A stretch of 64,000 bases of DNA from Phoronis australis (lineage: Eukaryota; Phoronida; Phoronidae), in contig NMRA01000154.1 of NCBI GenBank assembly GCA_002633005.1, positions 483,127-547,126 on the forward strand, in the 5' to 3' direction. The position numbers and the translations under genes are program-made. How positions within the stretch are numbered: the first letter of the stretch is position 1; the number at the start of each line of letters is the position of its first letter. Positions 1-12,100 of this stretch are shown piece by piece. The notes beneath the pieces were generated by a model. It made no database searches. It was not told the DNA's origin and saw nothing but the letters and a program-made list of their open reading frames with translations.

Positions 1-2531
1 CGAAAATCCGCTATTTTTTATCCAAATTCAGGACATTTATGTTGATAGCATAATTGAAAACATATGCAGTCCATGTACATTTTAGGTTCAATACGTGAAA
101 CGATGTTTCTCAGCTTTTACGGAGAGAAACACTGTTTTTAAGACAAATTCACATGATGAAACACCAAAAATGTAAACCAGTCTTTGGAGTAAAGACACAC
201 TTTGGTTACAAACTAACACCGAAATATATATATGGGCTGTTGGCATGCATGTCCATCAGGACATGGAGAATTGGAAGACATTCCAAATTAAGGAAGTTAT
301 CGAGGCAGATGAAAAAATACCTTTAAAGGAAGGCGTCGGTGGTCGAGCCAAACAACCGTCTCTACCAATATGCGCTTTTCATTTAGATTCTATAATGAAC
401 ATCGCAATTGTATGACCTTAAGCAGTATCAGGGGAACAGCAAGTGAAAAACTACAGCAGCTTCATGAAATTCGGCAAAAACATCTCAGCCATATGATTCT
501 CCAAATCATACTGTCCGTTTGTAATCGGATACTTTCAGTTCTCCCAAGTGTAATCATGGAAAGTGTTATCAACTTTTCACTGCTTAGGAGACAGTGAAGG
601 ACTTGAGACACCAAGCATCCAACCACACCATTCGCTTCCTAAGCTGTTAACAAGCACACTGTACTCATTTTCCTACCTGAGTACATTTTCTGCAACAAAA
701 CTAAAACCAAGGATAGCATCCGTACAAGCGAATGTGCTATATGTTTCCGGTCGTGTGAGAACAAACCACCACAGAGGAGTTAATTGGATCCCGCCAGACA
801 TTTCCTGCATCCATGATGTCTTGAATCATTCCAAACTCTGTTTATGTTTTAGCTCAGGGGTGTAAGAGCTCATGGAATACACGTTACTGAACATGCAAGA
901 ATGTCTGCTGCCCATGAAAATGCATTGCTGTGCGTCAACGATCTTATTAAAACAAACATCGTCCAACAGAACGAGATTACCAACATCTCGCGTGCTTTAT
1001 GCTGAGGAATTCAAACGGAACAGGCCATGGCTTAGAATTCCAGGCACCGTTCTGAGATACTATTGAATTAGAAACGGGCCCATTGCAGAATTACGCCAAC
1101 TTTGCAATAGTTGGTAGAGGCGACACTGTCTCATTATGACTGGTTCTTACATCTAATATCACGGTTTCTTCTGCACAAGCATACATTTGTATTGTCTAGG
1201 AAGTACATTGGACAAGATCTACGTCACGTCACCTCGTACAGAAAATGGAAATTAGTAAAGCATGTACTTTTTTGTGTGACCATCAGATATTTGTTCTGAA
1301 CTCAGCGAAGCAAGCAGTTTAGATATTACACAAACTAGGATTCAGAGGGTTATGAATTTGGCTTAGGAGTTAGCACAGAAACGCCGTCGTCAGAACCCTA
1401 AGACTGATATCTCTGTGATTCTGCTAGTGTACCATGCCCATGCTTTAAAATTGGCAGTAAATCTAGATACTGGATCTGGAAAAAATCCGATGGGCGACTA
1501 CTGAATCTGTACAACTTAAAGTTGATAAAGCCCTTGGCAAAACTACTGTGAAGCTCTACTTAGGTTCTGTGTATACATGTATACTCTGGAGGAGGTTGCC
1601 CCAGTGCGTTTAAAGGTAAAGGAAAGATGGCGCACCTAGAAAGGAATCTGAAGTTTTGCAATGCATTCAGGTAACTTGGCGTTGTTCGAGGTGCGAGTTC
1701 TCAATTTCTGAAAAAGTCGGAGGAGCTCACATATGCTCCATGTTCTGCCAGAGCTGTGAGACCTCAGTATATGGTACTCGTTCCACGATGTTGCACAAAA
1801 TGGTTGGTGAATATGAAGTTCTCACACAAGTTCAAGGTAAGCTTTGCTCGATTTCCTCTGTGCCCGTCTGCACTAAAACCACTCGTCCGCTGTGTCGCTT
1901 TGTACAAGCGAGCTGGTGAACGCGTACCTGAACAGACAAAGCCTTATGACGAAAGACAACTAAAGGGTGAATGCGGAGTGATGAAGGAGTGTTAGAACTG
2001 GTATGGTCATGTAGTTCTATCTTACCAAACTCACTGATTGACCTCCTGCTCACCGCTGATTGTCAAGCGGACGGGGAGGAATTAAAGTGGCTATTACTTT
2101 GTGAAAGTTTCACGGAAAGCCCTGGAAGTGACATGGAACTTGTGAACAGTGGCACAAACTCCGTATATTTAGTGTTTGTATTGGCTTATGTTGACTTTCA
2201 CTGTAGTGTCGATTGTAAATAATCGTATAATGCAAATCAGTTACAATAGATTATTTAGATTTTGGTTCTATGAAGTTTGTAATTCTTGGCACTCAAAATA
2301 TCGATCTAGTCCCTTTATTGTTCAATTACATGAAACAAAACGCGAGACATCGTCAAATAACGCACGTGAGACACCTTCTCGGCTTATTGAACAACTTCTT
2401 TTTCGCTCATATTTTTCTTCACAAAAATGCAACTTAGAAGTTGATCTCCGGGAGGGGGCATTTTTCGACTGGACTAGAGGAGGCGTGCAAGTGGGATGAC
2501 TGATTAAATAGCTTAAAGTTATCTGCAATGA
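1..2531. other. Gene-free stretch at left edge
   Basis: No open frame here combines coding character with splice sites or a recognisable family. The longest frames are under 110 codons and overlap each other on both strands. A Cys-containing frame near 1656-1919 ends close to a GTAAGC, but it resembles nothing I know. I see no strong repeat. The stretch is most simply the 3' flank of the minus-strand gene at 2709-4860, or an intron of a gene lying further left. Confidence 0.5.
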
Positions 2532-2537
2532 TTTATT
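2532..2537 (-). terminator. Possible polyadenylation signal AATAAA
   Basis: TTTATT on the plus strand reads AATAAA on the minus strand, about 170 bases beyond the TAA at 2709-2711 of the small membrane-protein gene. It is the nearest canonical hexamer, but the hexamer is common by chance in AT-rich DNA. Confidence 0.35.
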
Positions 2538-2708
2538 TCTGTTCTTATTGAAATTTCTTTAACTATATATGTTACTCGTGAATATCTAGGTGATTAGAAA
2601 ATTGCAAATTTTGTTCCCAGTCAGGTAAGCGGTTAATTTTGAAATGTGAAGCATATGCCCTAGGTACTAGACAGGTTTCCGTACAGCAAACGAGACTTTT
2701 GTTCGAGA

Positions 2709-4860
2709 TTACAAGGCCGACGTCTCCGATACTGCTTCGGAGGCTTCAGACGCGCCAGTAGATGTTGCCTCAGACGTAGCCGGTGGCTCTGCGGGTTTCT
2801 CCTTCTCCGGTTCTGGTTCCTTTGTGGGACTAGGCGCCTTCGGGGTGGATTCGACTTTAACTTCCTCAGGGGCTACAGCGGCGTTCGCGGCGTCCGGGCC
2901 AGGGGCGGCTTCGTCTGGCTTGCCCGCCGTCTCGGCTGCATTGGGTGCCGCTGCATTGTCCGCTGCGCCATTTGCCGCTGCACCATCACCGGATTTCTTT
3001 TTGAGACAAGCACAGCCGAGTATCAAGACAACTATTGATGCTATAATTGCGACGGATATTATCGGAGTGACGAGACTGGGGGACGGAAGTGAGCCTGGAA
3101 CGTAATTGTGATGTGTGTAGTTAATCTGGCCAACACGAAAGCTTGAAGCAATTAGTCACCGGTGGGGAGATCAATCCATTCTTTTTAAATTACAAACTAC
3201 ATTGTCAGTCATCCAATGATGTGGATGTGCCGATTGGTACAGTTTGCATCCGTTTGATTTTTTCCATTTTAATTGCGGGCGTTACAGAGAGCATGCTGAC
3301 AAAAGGCACGACTAGGAAACTTCACGATGTCAATCAGATCAGAAGGGATTCCTAGCTCTGCTCGCGACCTAACGCTATAAAAAGTCAGATTCCAAGTGAT
3401 TTTTCGGCACCGTTATGTCCCATAACTGAAACACTTCTAAAAGAGTATGTGCTGATAGCTACGCTTCCGCCTCACCACAAGACTGGCTATGCCGTGGTGA
3501 CTGACATGATTACGCCAAACTAAAGTAAGCAATGCCTGTCGGAATTTTTTTATTTACAAGACAGATTTTGATTCAATTCCGGTGATCTAAAAAAGGCGGA
3601 AGTCGTTTAAACGAATTGTGTACTAGGCGCTACAGCGGTAAAATGGGACATCTTGGTAGAGTTCAGTAACGCTAGGACCTCGCTAAAAACAAGCCAGGTA
3701 TTGAACTGTACCCTTGTTTCAAGGTACGGTGAGTGTCAAATTGTATGTTTGAAAGAAAACTTGACCCTCTTGAAACGGATTTCGCCTCAATTAAGTTACT
3801 GCACGATTTCTAACCCCTCGCGAAGATAAAAGCTACAACACGATCCTCATTGAATCACAAAGTGCCCCATGTTATTCGAGGCAGGCGTCTTAGTATAACC
3901 GTTGATAAACTCTCCCGAAGCGTTAGTGACGCTTGCCGATTTCACTGACATTGCAAGGACTTTTCATACTGACTCCAAGCTTTTGAGGTTTGCCACGAAG
4001 GTTACGGAAATTGTTATGTATTTTTGCGTAGTCAGTGTCGGTTAATTGGCTAAAACATAGTTTAGTATCATTTTAATTTTGCAGAGCGTCACAAAACGAA
4101 TCGTGAGATAAGACAAGGTAACACTTCTTGACTTCTGTGGTTATGCTGAGGGGGGAATGAACCTCATAGGTGTTATTCTTGGCTTGATAAACCACTTGTA
4201 GTTAGTTTTAGGTGCCCCCTGAAAGTTTTAAAAACCTCTAAAATCACAGGCCTACCTGAAAGATTTTCAATTGCTTCAATCCGCTTATTTTATGCCTATT
4301 TTACGTTTTGTTATGTTTGACACAAAACGCAATGCAGTGGCGTTTTGATCCTCGAATAAATTGCCAACTAATCTTATATATCAACATATCCAACACCAGT
4401 CAAACTGCAATTACTTATCCTACCTGAAATAGTTCACCAAGTAGACAGTGAAAAACGAAAAGATCACACAATTTTGATTTGCGTGCTGATACATACACTG
4501 TAGGCCGCTTAATGCTTAATAATGTGATTCACCCAATATTACGTCACATGCCATGTTACTTCCTTAATATTACGTCACGATACCAACTGGACGCAGATCC
4601 GAATATTGCTAATTGGATCTTCACAACACCTATACTGTTTTTATAACTGAAGTCATAGTCCATCTGCAACTTAATCTTTATATCTTGTATACATTTTAAC
4701 TTGTCTCTTCAACTAAAGATCAAAACAAGCAGTTGCCAATATCACAATGTACTTTTAGGAGATGTACTTTACCTTCCTGTCCCAGACTCTTTGCTGCTAT
4801 TTCGACAGCAAAAATAGCCAACGTCAAAGCCAAAGTTTCTTTCTGAAATCTGAAAGCCAT
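2709..4860 (-). CDS. Small predicted single-pass membrane protein with Ala/Pro/Glu-rich cytoplasmic tail
   Basis: Two exons are proposed. Exon 1 (4773..4860) starts at an ATG and encodes 29 residues typical of a signal peptide (basic n-region, then LALTLAIFAVEIAA), and ends at donor GAAG|GTAAAG in phase 1. Exon 2 (2709..3094) begins after TTCCAG with two bases that restore the frame. The joined protein is about 157 aa: signal peptide, a linker of some 15 residues (SLPSPS), a transmembrane helix (TPIISVAIIASIVVLILGC), a Cys-x-Cys plus KKK stop-transfer, then about 95 residues rich in Ala, Pro, Glu, Ser and Thr, ending in SETSAL. The CxC next to the helix could be palmitoylated (inference). I recognise no family; the tail composition recalls BASP1-like disordered proteins, not homology. 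The exon 2 acceptor has a weak pyrimidine tract; an alternative boundary near 3133 and extra exons inside 3095-4772 cannot be excluded. Exon 2 is much richer in GC than its surroundings. Confidence 0.6.
3655..3693 (+). repeat. Single arm of a dispersed inverted-repeat element
   Basis: TAGAGTTCAGTAACGCTAGG followed by ACCTCGCTAAAA matches one arm of the small inverted-repeat element at about 28389-28530 in misato intron 7. Only one arm is evident here, inside the predicted intron of the small membrane-protein gene. Confidence 0.4.
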
Positions 4861-5636
4861 TTCTACACTTCCGTAGAAATCTGCCGCGCTGTTCGGAATA
4901 CGGGATGAGTAAAAACGTCGCTACAAATCAAATGGCATAACATGGATGACGTCAGCAGATTGTTGTGTTTTTATGAGGCTTTGGTTATCAAGATTCGATG
5001 TCACATGTTATCTGTTATTTTCTATTTAACAGCGTTGATGTTTTACAAAAATACAATATTTGATACTTCGGCGTCGTTCAGTTTGTGTACTAAAATCTAA
5101 CCTTAAAGAGTGTTAGTTTGAACCTTTCGGACGCAGACAAATGATAATAATGATAATTAATAAGTGAACTTTGAAATTATGTTTTAATGGTTTCTACATA
5201 CTAAGAATGTCCATGTAGTTTCTGAACAAGTTATCACGAACGACCACTTAAAGCTGCATTGTTATACAGCTAGCCAGAAACGAAAATTTAACAAGGCCTT
5301 TAACTCTCATAACATCGATCTCGTAATATCCCTTCCGTAATACTTGGATTTTATTTCCGTCACCAACTCTAATCACATTTAATATTTTCGATTTCGCAAA
5401 TTTAGGGTTAGCCATTGCCAATAAACCTGAATCGTTTTCATGAGAGTTGTCGATGGTTTTGATGTTCTTTTTGGTAATGGAAATAGTAGAACCCTATCAT
5501 AATCATGAAGACTATTATGAAACCGATTTTCGTTTTAGCCCACTAAACATAGCGAAATGCTGCATCAAAATAGCACACAAAAAGGTTGGCGATGAAGAAG
5601 TTACAATTTTAGGTTTATTTGAAAACCATTTCCGCT

Positions 5637-6967
5637 TCGTTTTAGTCGATTTAAAGAGTTCCCACCATGACCCTGTGTCTCAAAAAGGAATTTTATTATT
5701 ACATCTTAACAGATTTAATAGCCTGTACACCTGTTGCTACGAAACAATCTAAAAATTTTAAAAATATATTTTTCTGTTATCGAGTTTGTACGCAATGGGT
5801 GGAAGACCGCCTCAGCCGTTGTTGTTTTACCAGTGCGATACTGAAGAGTTGTGAAGAAAGTCCGCGTGGAACAGTCTTTTTCAGACATGAAAAGGTGCGT
5901 TTGTGGAAACTGTGGTAACAACAACTTGACTGTGAACGTCTTAGTGTTCCAATTTCCTAAATACGTGAAAATTGCACAAAAATGGCATCGGTTTGTCATG
6001 GGCGGCGCACCATAGGGGCCTAGGGTAGGGCTATAGCCCCCCACTTTTTCAGGGCTAAGCCGCCCATGGTCTATAGGCGGTGCAACACAGGAGGGCTGGG
6101 GGGGGGTTGGCCCCCACTTTTTTCAGTGCTGCGCCACCCATGATTGTGCGTCGAACAAGAGTGTGGAGTGTCAGTGTGGAATATGAGATTCAGTTTGGCG
6201 TAAGCCACACTTTGATCGGCATATTTCAAAGAATCGTGTTTCGACCACACACATAAGCGGCGTTACAATGAAGGACTCACCACCAAGTAAGTGCATTTGC
6301 AAATTTTGTAAATAACGAACAAACTGCTTCCATTCTAGGGCGAGTGATGCCAGGCCCTGGACCCCGGCCCAGATCGAGTGCTACTACAAGTAGGCTTATG
6401 CATATTGTGTTTAGACTGTGCTCATTCCATCACGGCAATAGTGAATACGAGTAACCCAGGTTGGCTGTGGCCTTTGTCAGTAATTATTAAGTGTCTATTT
6501 TGTGAGTAGTGACCACCACTTGGTAGAGTTGGTTGTGGCTCACATATGTCATTTCTCGTGCAAGTGGGTCGAGTTCATACGGCCTGAAACCCGACGAAAG
6601 TTCGCTAAATGGAAAATCGAATTCATTGTCTGATTCTTCAAGTACTTGAGTATAAGTGCCCGTATCCACTCTCCTCTCTATCTGCATAATAATTGTCCAA
6701 TTCTCGCCTAATATTGTCATTGTCTTCTGACCTGCAGTGTTCCGACATTGAAAATAATTGTCAAGCGGCCAACCGTCTTCCACCCATTGCATCATTTGGC
6801 GGGAAACTTAGAAATAAGTAATTTTTCTTCAAAATTAAAAAAGTTGCCACTATTTGGCATAAAAAGTGCCTATTTAGCAAGATTTTATGGTATTCGATTC
6901 ATATTAGCTAACTGAAACCTGAAAAAGTAAGAAAATGCATGGTGGGAACTCTTTAACATAAAACGAA
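5637..6967. mobile_element. Possible degenerate DNA element bounded by inverted repeats
   Basis: Two colinear blocks recur in inverted orientation. TTCGTTTTA plus TAAAGAGTTCCCACCATG is at about 5637-5670 and, reversed, at about 6940-6967. GCAATGGGTGGAAGAC is at 5792-5807 and, reversed, at 6778-6793. The spacing between blocks is about 121 and 146 bases. On the minus strand between the arms is a 102-codon frame (6487-6795) containing QWVEDGWPLDNYFQ, and the left arm encodes a matching QWVED in its own frame, so the arms share once-coding sequence. I recognise no transposase and see no clear target-site duplication. Confidence 0.4.
5997..6142. mobile_element. Short palindromic (MITE-like) element, copy 1
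   Basis: The element begins CATGGGCGGCGCACC and ends GTGCTGCGCCACCCATG, giving imperfect terminal inverted repeats of about 16 bases. It has G/C homopolymer-rich arms and a central CGCCCATGGTCTATAGGCGG. A second copy lies at 53228-53362. It is nested in the larger inverted-repeat element at 5637-6967. Non-coding. Confidence 0.6.
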
Positions 6968-7321
6968 TATTAATGAAGATCAGTGTAGTCCAACCTTATT
7001 CAATCAAGTGATGCCTTTCTGTGGAGTGTATTCCAAATCCCACTTTGCGGTGGTGATGCGGTGACACCATTTCTAAAAGCTGTTGGTCTATTTACACCAA
7101 CCGCTAGTTATAGCCTTTTCAAATTGCCACAACGTTTTGCTCACTCATTTCAGGGCTTACAGCGTTCTTAGGAAAACGAGAACGGGTGTATGGTAAGCTC
7201 ACGGTAGTCAGCGATGAACGGTTTTTATTTGGCGCAAGCTGAGATTGAATCAAGGTCCTTTAGATTGTCGTTCTTGTACTTTAACGACTACACCACGGAA
7301 TTATATATTTATTAATTTTCT

Positions 7322-7460
7322 GTTTTTATGTATGTATTTATGTATGTGTGTATGTATGTATGTATGTATGTATGTATGTGTGTGTGTGTATGTATGTGTG
7401 TAAGTATGTATGTACATATGTATGTATGTATTTATGTATTTATTTATTTATTTATTATAG
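7322..7460. repeat. TATG/TTTA microsatellite
   Basis: A run of tetranucleotides TATG and TGTG grading into TTTA repeats. It is simple sequence with no coding content, in the intergenic region between the two minus-strand membrane-protein genes. Confidence 0.9.
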
Positions 7461-8216
7461 TGAAAAGTACAATTAATTGAAACATTGATATAACATTCGT
7501 AGGAAAGATAAGTACCCAGCCCAGTCGGGCTTATTATTCGCTTTAACCACACCTCAGATGTACCGTACAATAAATGCGAAGGTTTCTAAGTTCAAAAGCA
7601 GACTTATTGATGTGTTTGGCGAATTGCTTCCAGAATTACTGAAACAACAGTTTTAATGTATCTAGACTCCTGAAATCTTTAAGGTTGGGGACTTGAAATG
7701 AAATGTTATAGACCTCAGTGAGTTATAAAGAGAATAATCGGGCACAAAAACGTATCGCTCATCATCCACAAAAATAACACAAGGAAAGTCTTTAGCTTAC
7801 AGGAGTGTTTAATTTCATTTCTTCATTTCAATGATGGTTGTCTTCTTCCTTCACTTTGACATTGTACAAATAATGGTTGCTATTTAATTCCAAGTTGGGA
7901 ACTGTACGGCACTTCCCCTGTGTTTCGAAGTTTCGAACCTTTCAAGTCATTTTTCGGACGTTACAGTTATGCAACACAGGTAAATCGTGATTACTCATCG
8001 ACACTCCCCAGAAAGTTGCGTCGTGATAAACATATTTTTTCTCTCATAGAAAGTCGTCTTCATGTGCTTGTCTGCGAACACGTAATACCCAAATTTACTG
8101 ACAGAATCGGTTTTCTTTGTAACATTGTAACAATTCACCTGCGTGGCATGTGAAGACCTAAAACAGCCGCCAGAAAAAGTATGGCAATTGCATGTAGCTA
8201 ACTAATTCGAAGAGTA

Positions 8217-8890
8217 TATATACTATCGCCATCACATTCGATTTACGTATCAAAATTTCCATCACTGGGATGGTACATTACTTCTTATGCCATAATATCG
8301 CCATATCTTAGGAATGGTACATACACTTCTATTAACATAATATAATATCGCTATCACTTTGGAATGTTACATATACTTCTAATACCAAAACATCGACAAC
8401 ACTTTGGAATGGTACATATACTTATAATACCATAATATCACCACCTTTTGGAATGGTACATACACTTGTAGTACCATAATATTGCTATCATTTTGGAATG
8501 ATACATATGCTTCTAATACCATAACATCGACAACACTTTAGAATGGTACATATACTTATAATACCATAATATCTCCATCTTTTGGAATGGTACATACACT
8601 TCTAGTACCATAATATCCCCATCACTTTGGAATGATACATATACTTCTAATACCATAACATCGACAACACTTTGGTATGGTACACATACTTCTAATACCA
8701 ACAATATCACCACCACTTTGGGATTGCACCTATATTTCTAATATAATATCGCAATTACTTTCCAACGATACAGTTATATACCTCTAATACTATTTTATCC
8801 ACGTCAATTTTGAATGGTAGATATGCTTCTAATACAAATAATAATATCGCCAAAGCTGTCGAATGGTACACATACTTCTCTAATACAGGC
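8217..8890. repeat. Minisatellite, 44-47 bp unit, about 14 copies
   Basis: The unit contains TTTGGAATGGTACATA, then ACTTCTAATACCATAATATC and a CACCACT-type spacer. Successive TTTGGAATGG starts at 8403, 8447, 8492, 8537 and 8581 give a period of 44-45 bases. Copies are more diverged at both edges. Repetitive open frames across it on the minus strand are artefacts of the period. Confidence 0.85.
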
Positions 8891-9087
8891 GTGACCCCTT
8901 CATTTTTGCACATTTTTAGTAGGCAAAGACCAACTTACAAGATAAGTCAAAACTGTGTTAACCCTTAATAGCCTCAATGCCCAGTCTCTCCAAAATGGCC
9001 GCAGTCAGATCTAACATAATAGTATCGCCACCACTTTTGCTTCCATCAGAAGAAATGACTGAAATAGTCGAAAGTCATGTTAACACT

Positions 9088-9093
9088 TTTAAT
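9088..9093 (-). terminator. Possible polyadenylation signal ATTAAA
   Basis: TTTAAT on the plus strand reads ATTAAA, the commonest variant signal, about 95 bases past the TGA of the IgGFc-type gene. No stronger hexamer lies closer. Confidence 0.35.
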
Positions 9094-9186
9094 TGCTGAC
9101 TTATCGATCTGTCATGTCTCGCTTGTGTGTTCTGATTATCTTTTTGTGATGTCAGTATGAACGCATGCTCGATCACCTCAGCTAGG

Positions 9187-12100
9187 TCATTGTGAAACTT
9201 GCTTACAGGTCTCTTCCGGTAGACTTGTAAGAGCCTGCACCCTGCACACAGCTCCTTTGGGCCTCTCCGCCGACTTATCCCCCACCTGCGATTTCTGTAG
9301 ACTGGGTGATATAGCATCCGACTGCAGACTTTTCAAACTGTGAATCGACAGCTTCTCAGCAGCCAAGGCCGGCTCCGATTCGATGGATTTGATCTTGTTC
9401 TCTAATATTTGTGACTCCATCTGTGCCTCTACCGTTTTCATTACCTCATGCGCATTTTTTCTATCGCTGAGTGGAGATTTTGCAATACCCAGCTCTACCT
9501 CATTGATGCTAACATTCGTTGACTGTGGTAAAGTGAACTCCAGGTTGTCCGGGACCGGTGGTTGTTGGCGCCCTTCCACACCTCCGTGGCGTCTATGGAT
9601 GTACTTGTAGGCGTAGAGGCCGCTACCGATAAGCGCAGCCGCGATGAAGGCACCAATGAAGGACACTGTGATAATGCCGTTGACAGGAAAGTTGTTACCT
9701 ACATCGGGTTCCTTTATGTGGACTTTAGCTTCTTCGAGTAAAGTATTAACAGCTGAAACAAGGGCATTTGTGTCTTACTCAGGAAGGCAGTGAAGTCTAG
9801 GGAGTTTAACATGCAGATGTTATTGAAATGGTACAAAACATTCTTTTTGATTTGTTCTTGGAATTTAAGAGAGTGCTTCTGCATTTGCTGTATTAGGAGA
9901 AGTTCAACCGTTTTTGTTATTTCAAGGAATGAAAAATCATAAAATACTGGTAGAAGCTGGTAACGGCCGACTGCAAGAGGTTCATTTCAGTAGCGTACAG
10001 TCAACTATACAATTTAACCGAAAAGGGAGTATATTGTTGAGGGATTTCAAGAAGAATGGAGAACGCAGATGATTTTAGGCTAAACGAGATTTATTAACGA
10101 GTTTAGAATGCTAGTAACTGTTACATCTATCTGCACGCGCGCACCCAGCCTGAAATAAAGGGGCTCGATTTTTTTAGAATGTGGGGTATGTTCAGAGCCA
10201 TGAATTGTGCATTCGCCGAATTTTTTAGTTCCTGCCTTTTTAGTGGACTTTTACCTCTATTTCTACTTTTATCGGAGTATTTGTTTCTCTGAGGCGGACC
10301 TTTTTTGCCCACTCGGCCAAATGAGGGGGCTCGTTGGAGCCAGGATGCGCGCATGGTCTGAGAATGGTTTTTTTCTTTTTGGTAATCTTGTGGTTAACTT
10401 GTTCGCAGCAGAAATGTTAAGAAGAAGTTATGTTTAGAAGGCTACTTGTACACTGTAAAATTAGAAAGACGTGACGAAACTACGAATTTCAGCCCAAAGT
10501 CTAAACATTGAAAAAGGGCGTGAACTTGGTGCATCAAGGGCAGGCGTACTGCGAGCAATGCTTGACTGGAGAAAAAGAGTCCGAATGTCATAGTCTTCTT
10601 AACTGGTCTTTTTAGGAAAGCCTTAGAGAGAAATGTGTGACAAATATTTCAGGTGATTACCTCGATTTATTTCATCTAGATAGCAGGAATCATAAAAAGT
10701 CGGCTCTATACGTGTTTTTGGATTTAAAAGATAAGACTTTAAAACCTCTAAGTTTTTCATGCATAGTGAGTGCGTAAGACATTTATGGGCCTGTGGCCGG
10801 AGGATGCAGGAATAAATTTTACGGTCTCGTTCATGGTTTCTGTGTGGTTTCCAAAGCGAAGAGTTCCGCTGGACCTCCTCAGGAACGTAACGTTTCGTTC
10901 CAAAATTCTATAAGAAAGTTTCGTTGGGCATTTTCTTGAGTAGGCCTACTTCTGGCTAATGTGAAATTAGCAGTCACTGGAAATCCAGGGAAACCAATAC
11001 CGATGGACACAAATGCAAAAGAAGTGCTCTTTCTTTCTATGACAATCTTAGTTGCATGTTTTACGACGTGAATTTTCATTAAGCAGCACAACTTGCGCAG
11101 CATCTCACCTTCTCTCATCTTGTCCAGTAGGGGAACCATGTAGTACCTGCGCATGTCCACGACATCCTCGTCAATTCTTCCGTCCATATCATCATCCTCG
11201 CTGTTATCTGCCTCCTCGTCCACTCTGCCGTCGCAGTCGTTGTCAACCCCGTCGCCTGGCTCGTGGCGACGAGCTTTCTCCACGCACTTAAGCGTGCTCA
11301 GTTGCATTCCTGCCGGCGTCGCATAGGCGTCGCTTGCCTGGTTGACACCGTAGAGGAAAGCGCCGAATTTGACGAACGCCTTCCTGTGGTAGATCAAGTG
11401 CACTCCAGGCTTGATCGCGTTCGTCACGGACACCCATTTGTCGCATGTTGCCATCGTGTGCTCTCTTTTCAGAGTGTCTGTAAAGCTTCGTGGAGAAAAG
11501 GCAAAACACTAGCAAATTATTTATCGTTCATTTTTTCTCACGCTTTATACGAATGCACAGAATTCGAACTTGACACAAGCTAAGGAACACATCGCTCCTG
11601 GTTTTAAATGACCAATTTCGTATTTTAGGATTTGTACCAAGGAGCACTATATTCTTGTTACCGTTTGTTTTTAGGTTTTCGACAAGTGCATTAACAAAAA
11701 TATCTACAAAAATATCACCTAAGTCAAGATACTTTTCATATTCTGATATTTGACTTAATAGCAATCCGTCATTGTTTGGTTCAGATGAACATGTCGTTTA
11801 ATTAAATTAAGCGAAAATGACGGGTACAATGATAAAATAACGCTTTCAACAACATCACCAGCGTTTCTCATACAAATTTTCAGTGTGAAATGTCAATAGC
11901 ATTGTTGCAGGTTTTTAAGTTATCACTTTTATTTCGATTTTGTAAACTTCCATTTTTCAGGTTGTAGTGCTAATATGACGTGACATTTGTACTGTAGGTT
12001 GTGGTTTTCGTGTTGCAGTGTTGCAGGTTAAGAGTTGAATTGGAATGACTGGGACTTTAAACGGAACGTGGAACTATGTTCGAAGTTCCAAATTCCTGAT

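Noticed and set aside
1656-1995. Cys-containing plus-strand frame (RCEFSISEK, ICSMFCQSC)
   Set aside because: Cys spacing fits no zinc-finger pattern I know and the flanks give no second exon.
2824-3105. 93-codon plus-strand Ala/Ser-rich frame
   Set aside because: Antisense of the GC-rich terminal exon of the small membrane-protein gene; its openness follows from codon composition on the other strand.
6268-6389. Tiny plus-strand two-exon frame (MKDSPP joined to RVMPGPGPRPRSSATT) with good-looking GTAAGT and CTAG sites
   Set aside because: The implied intron is only 52 bases, there is no continuation, and it lies inside a repeat element.
8217-8890. Regularly spaced repeats as a possible CRISPR or regulatory array
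   Set aside because: The whole 44-47 bp unit is conserved, with no variable spacers; ordinary minisatellite decay.
10127-10437. Opposed open frames and GCGCGC-containing ends suggesting an inverted repeat
   Set aside because: The matching words are too short and interrupted to be distinguished from chance; it lies in intron 5 of the IgGFc-type gene.
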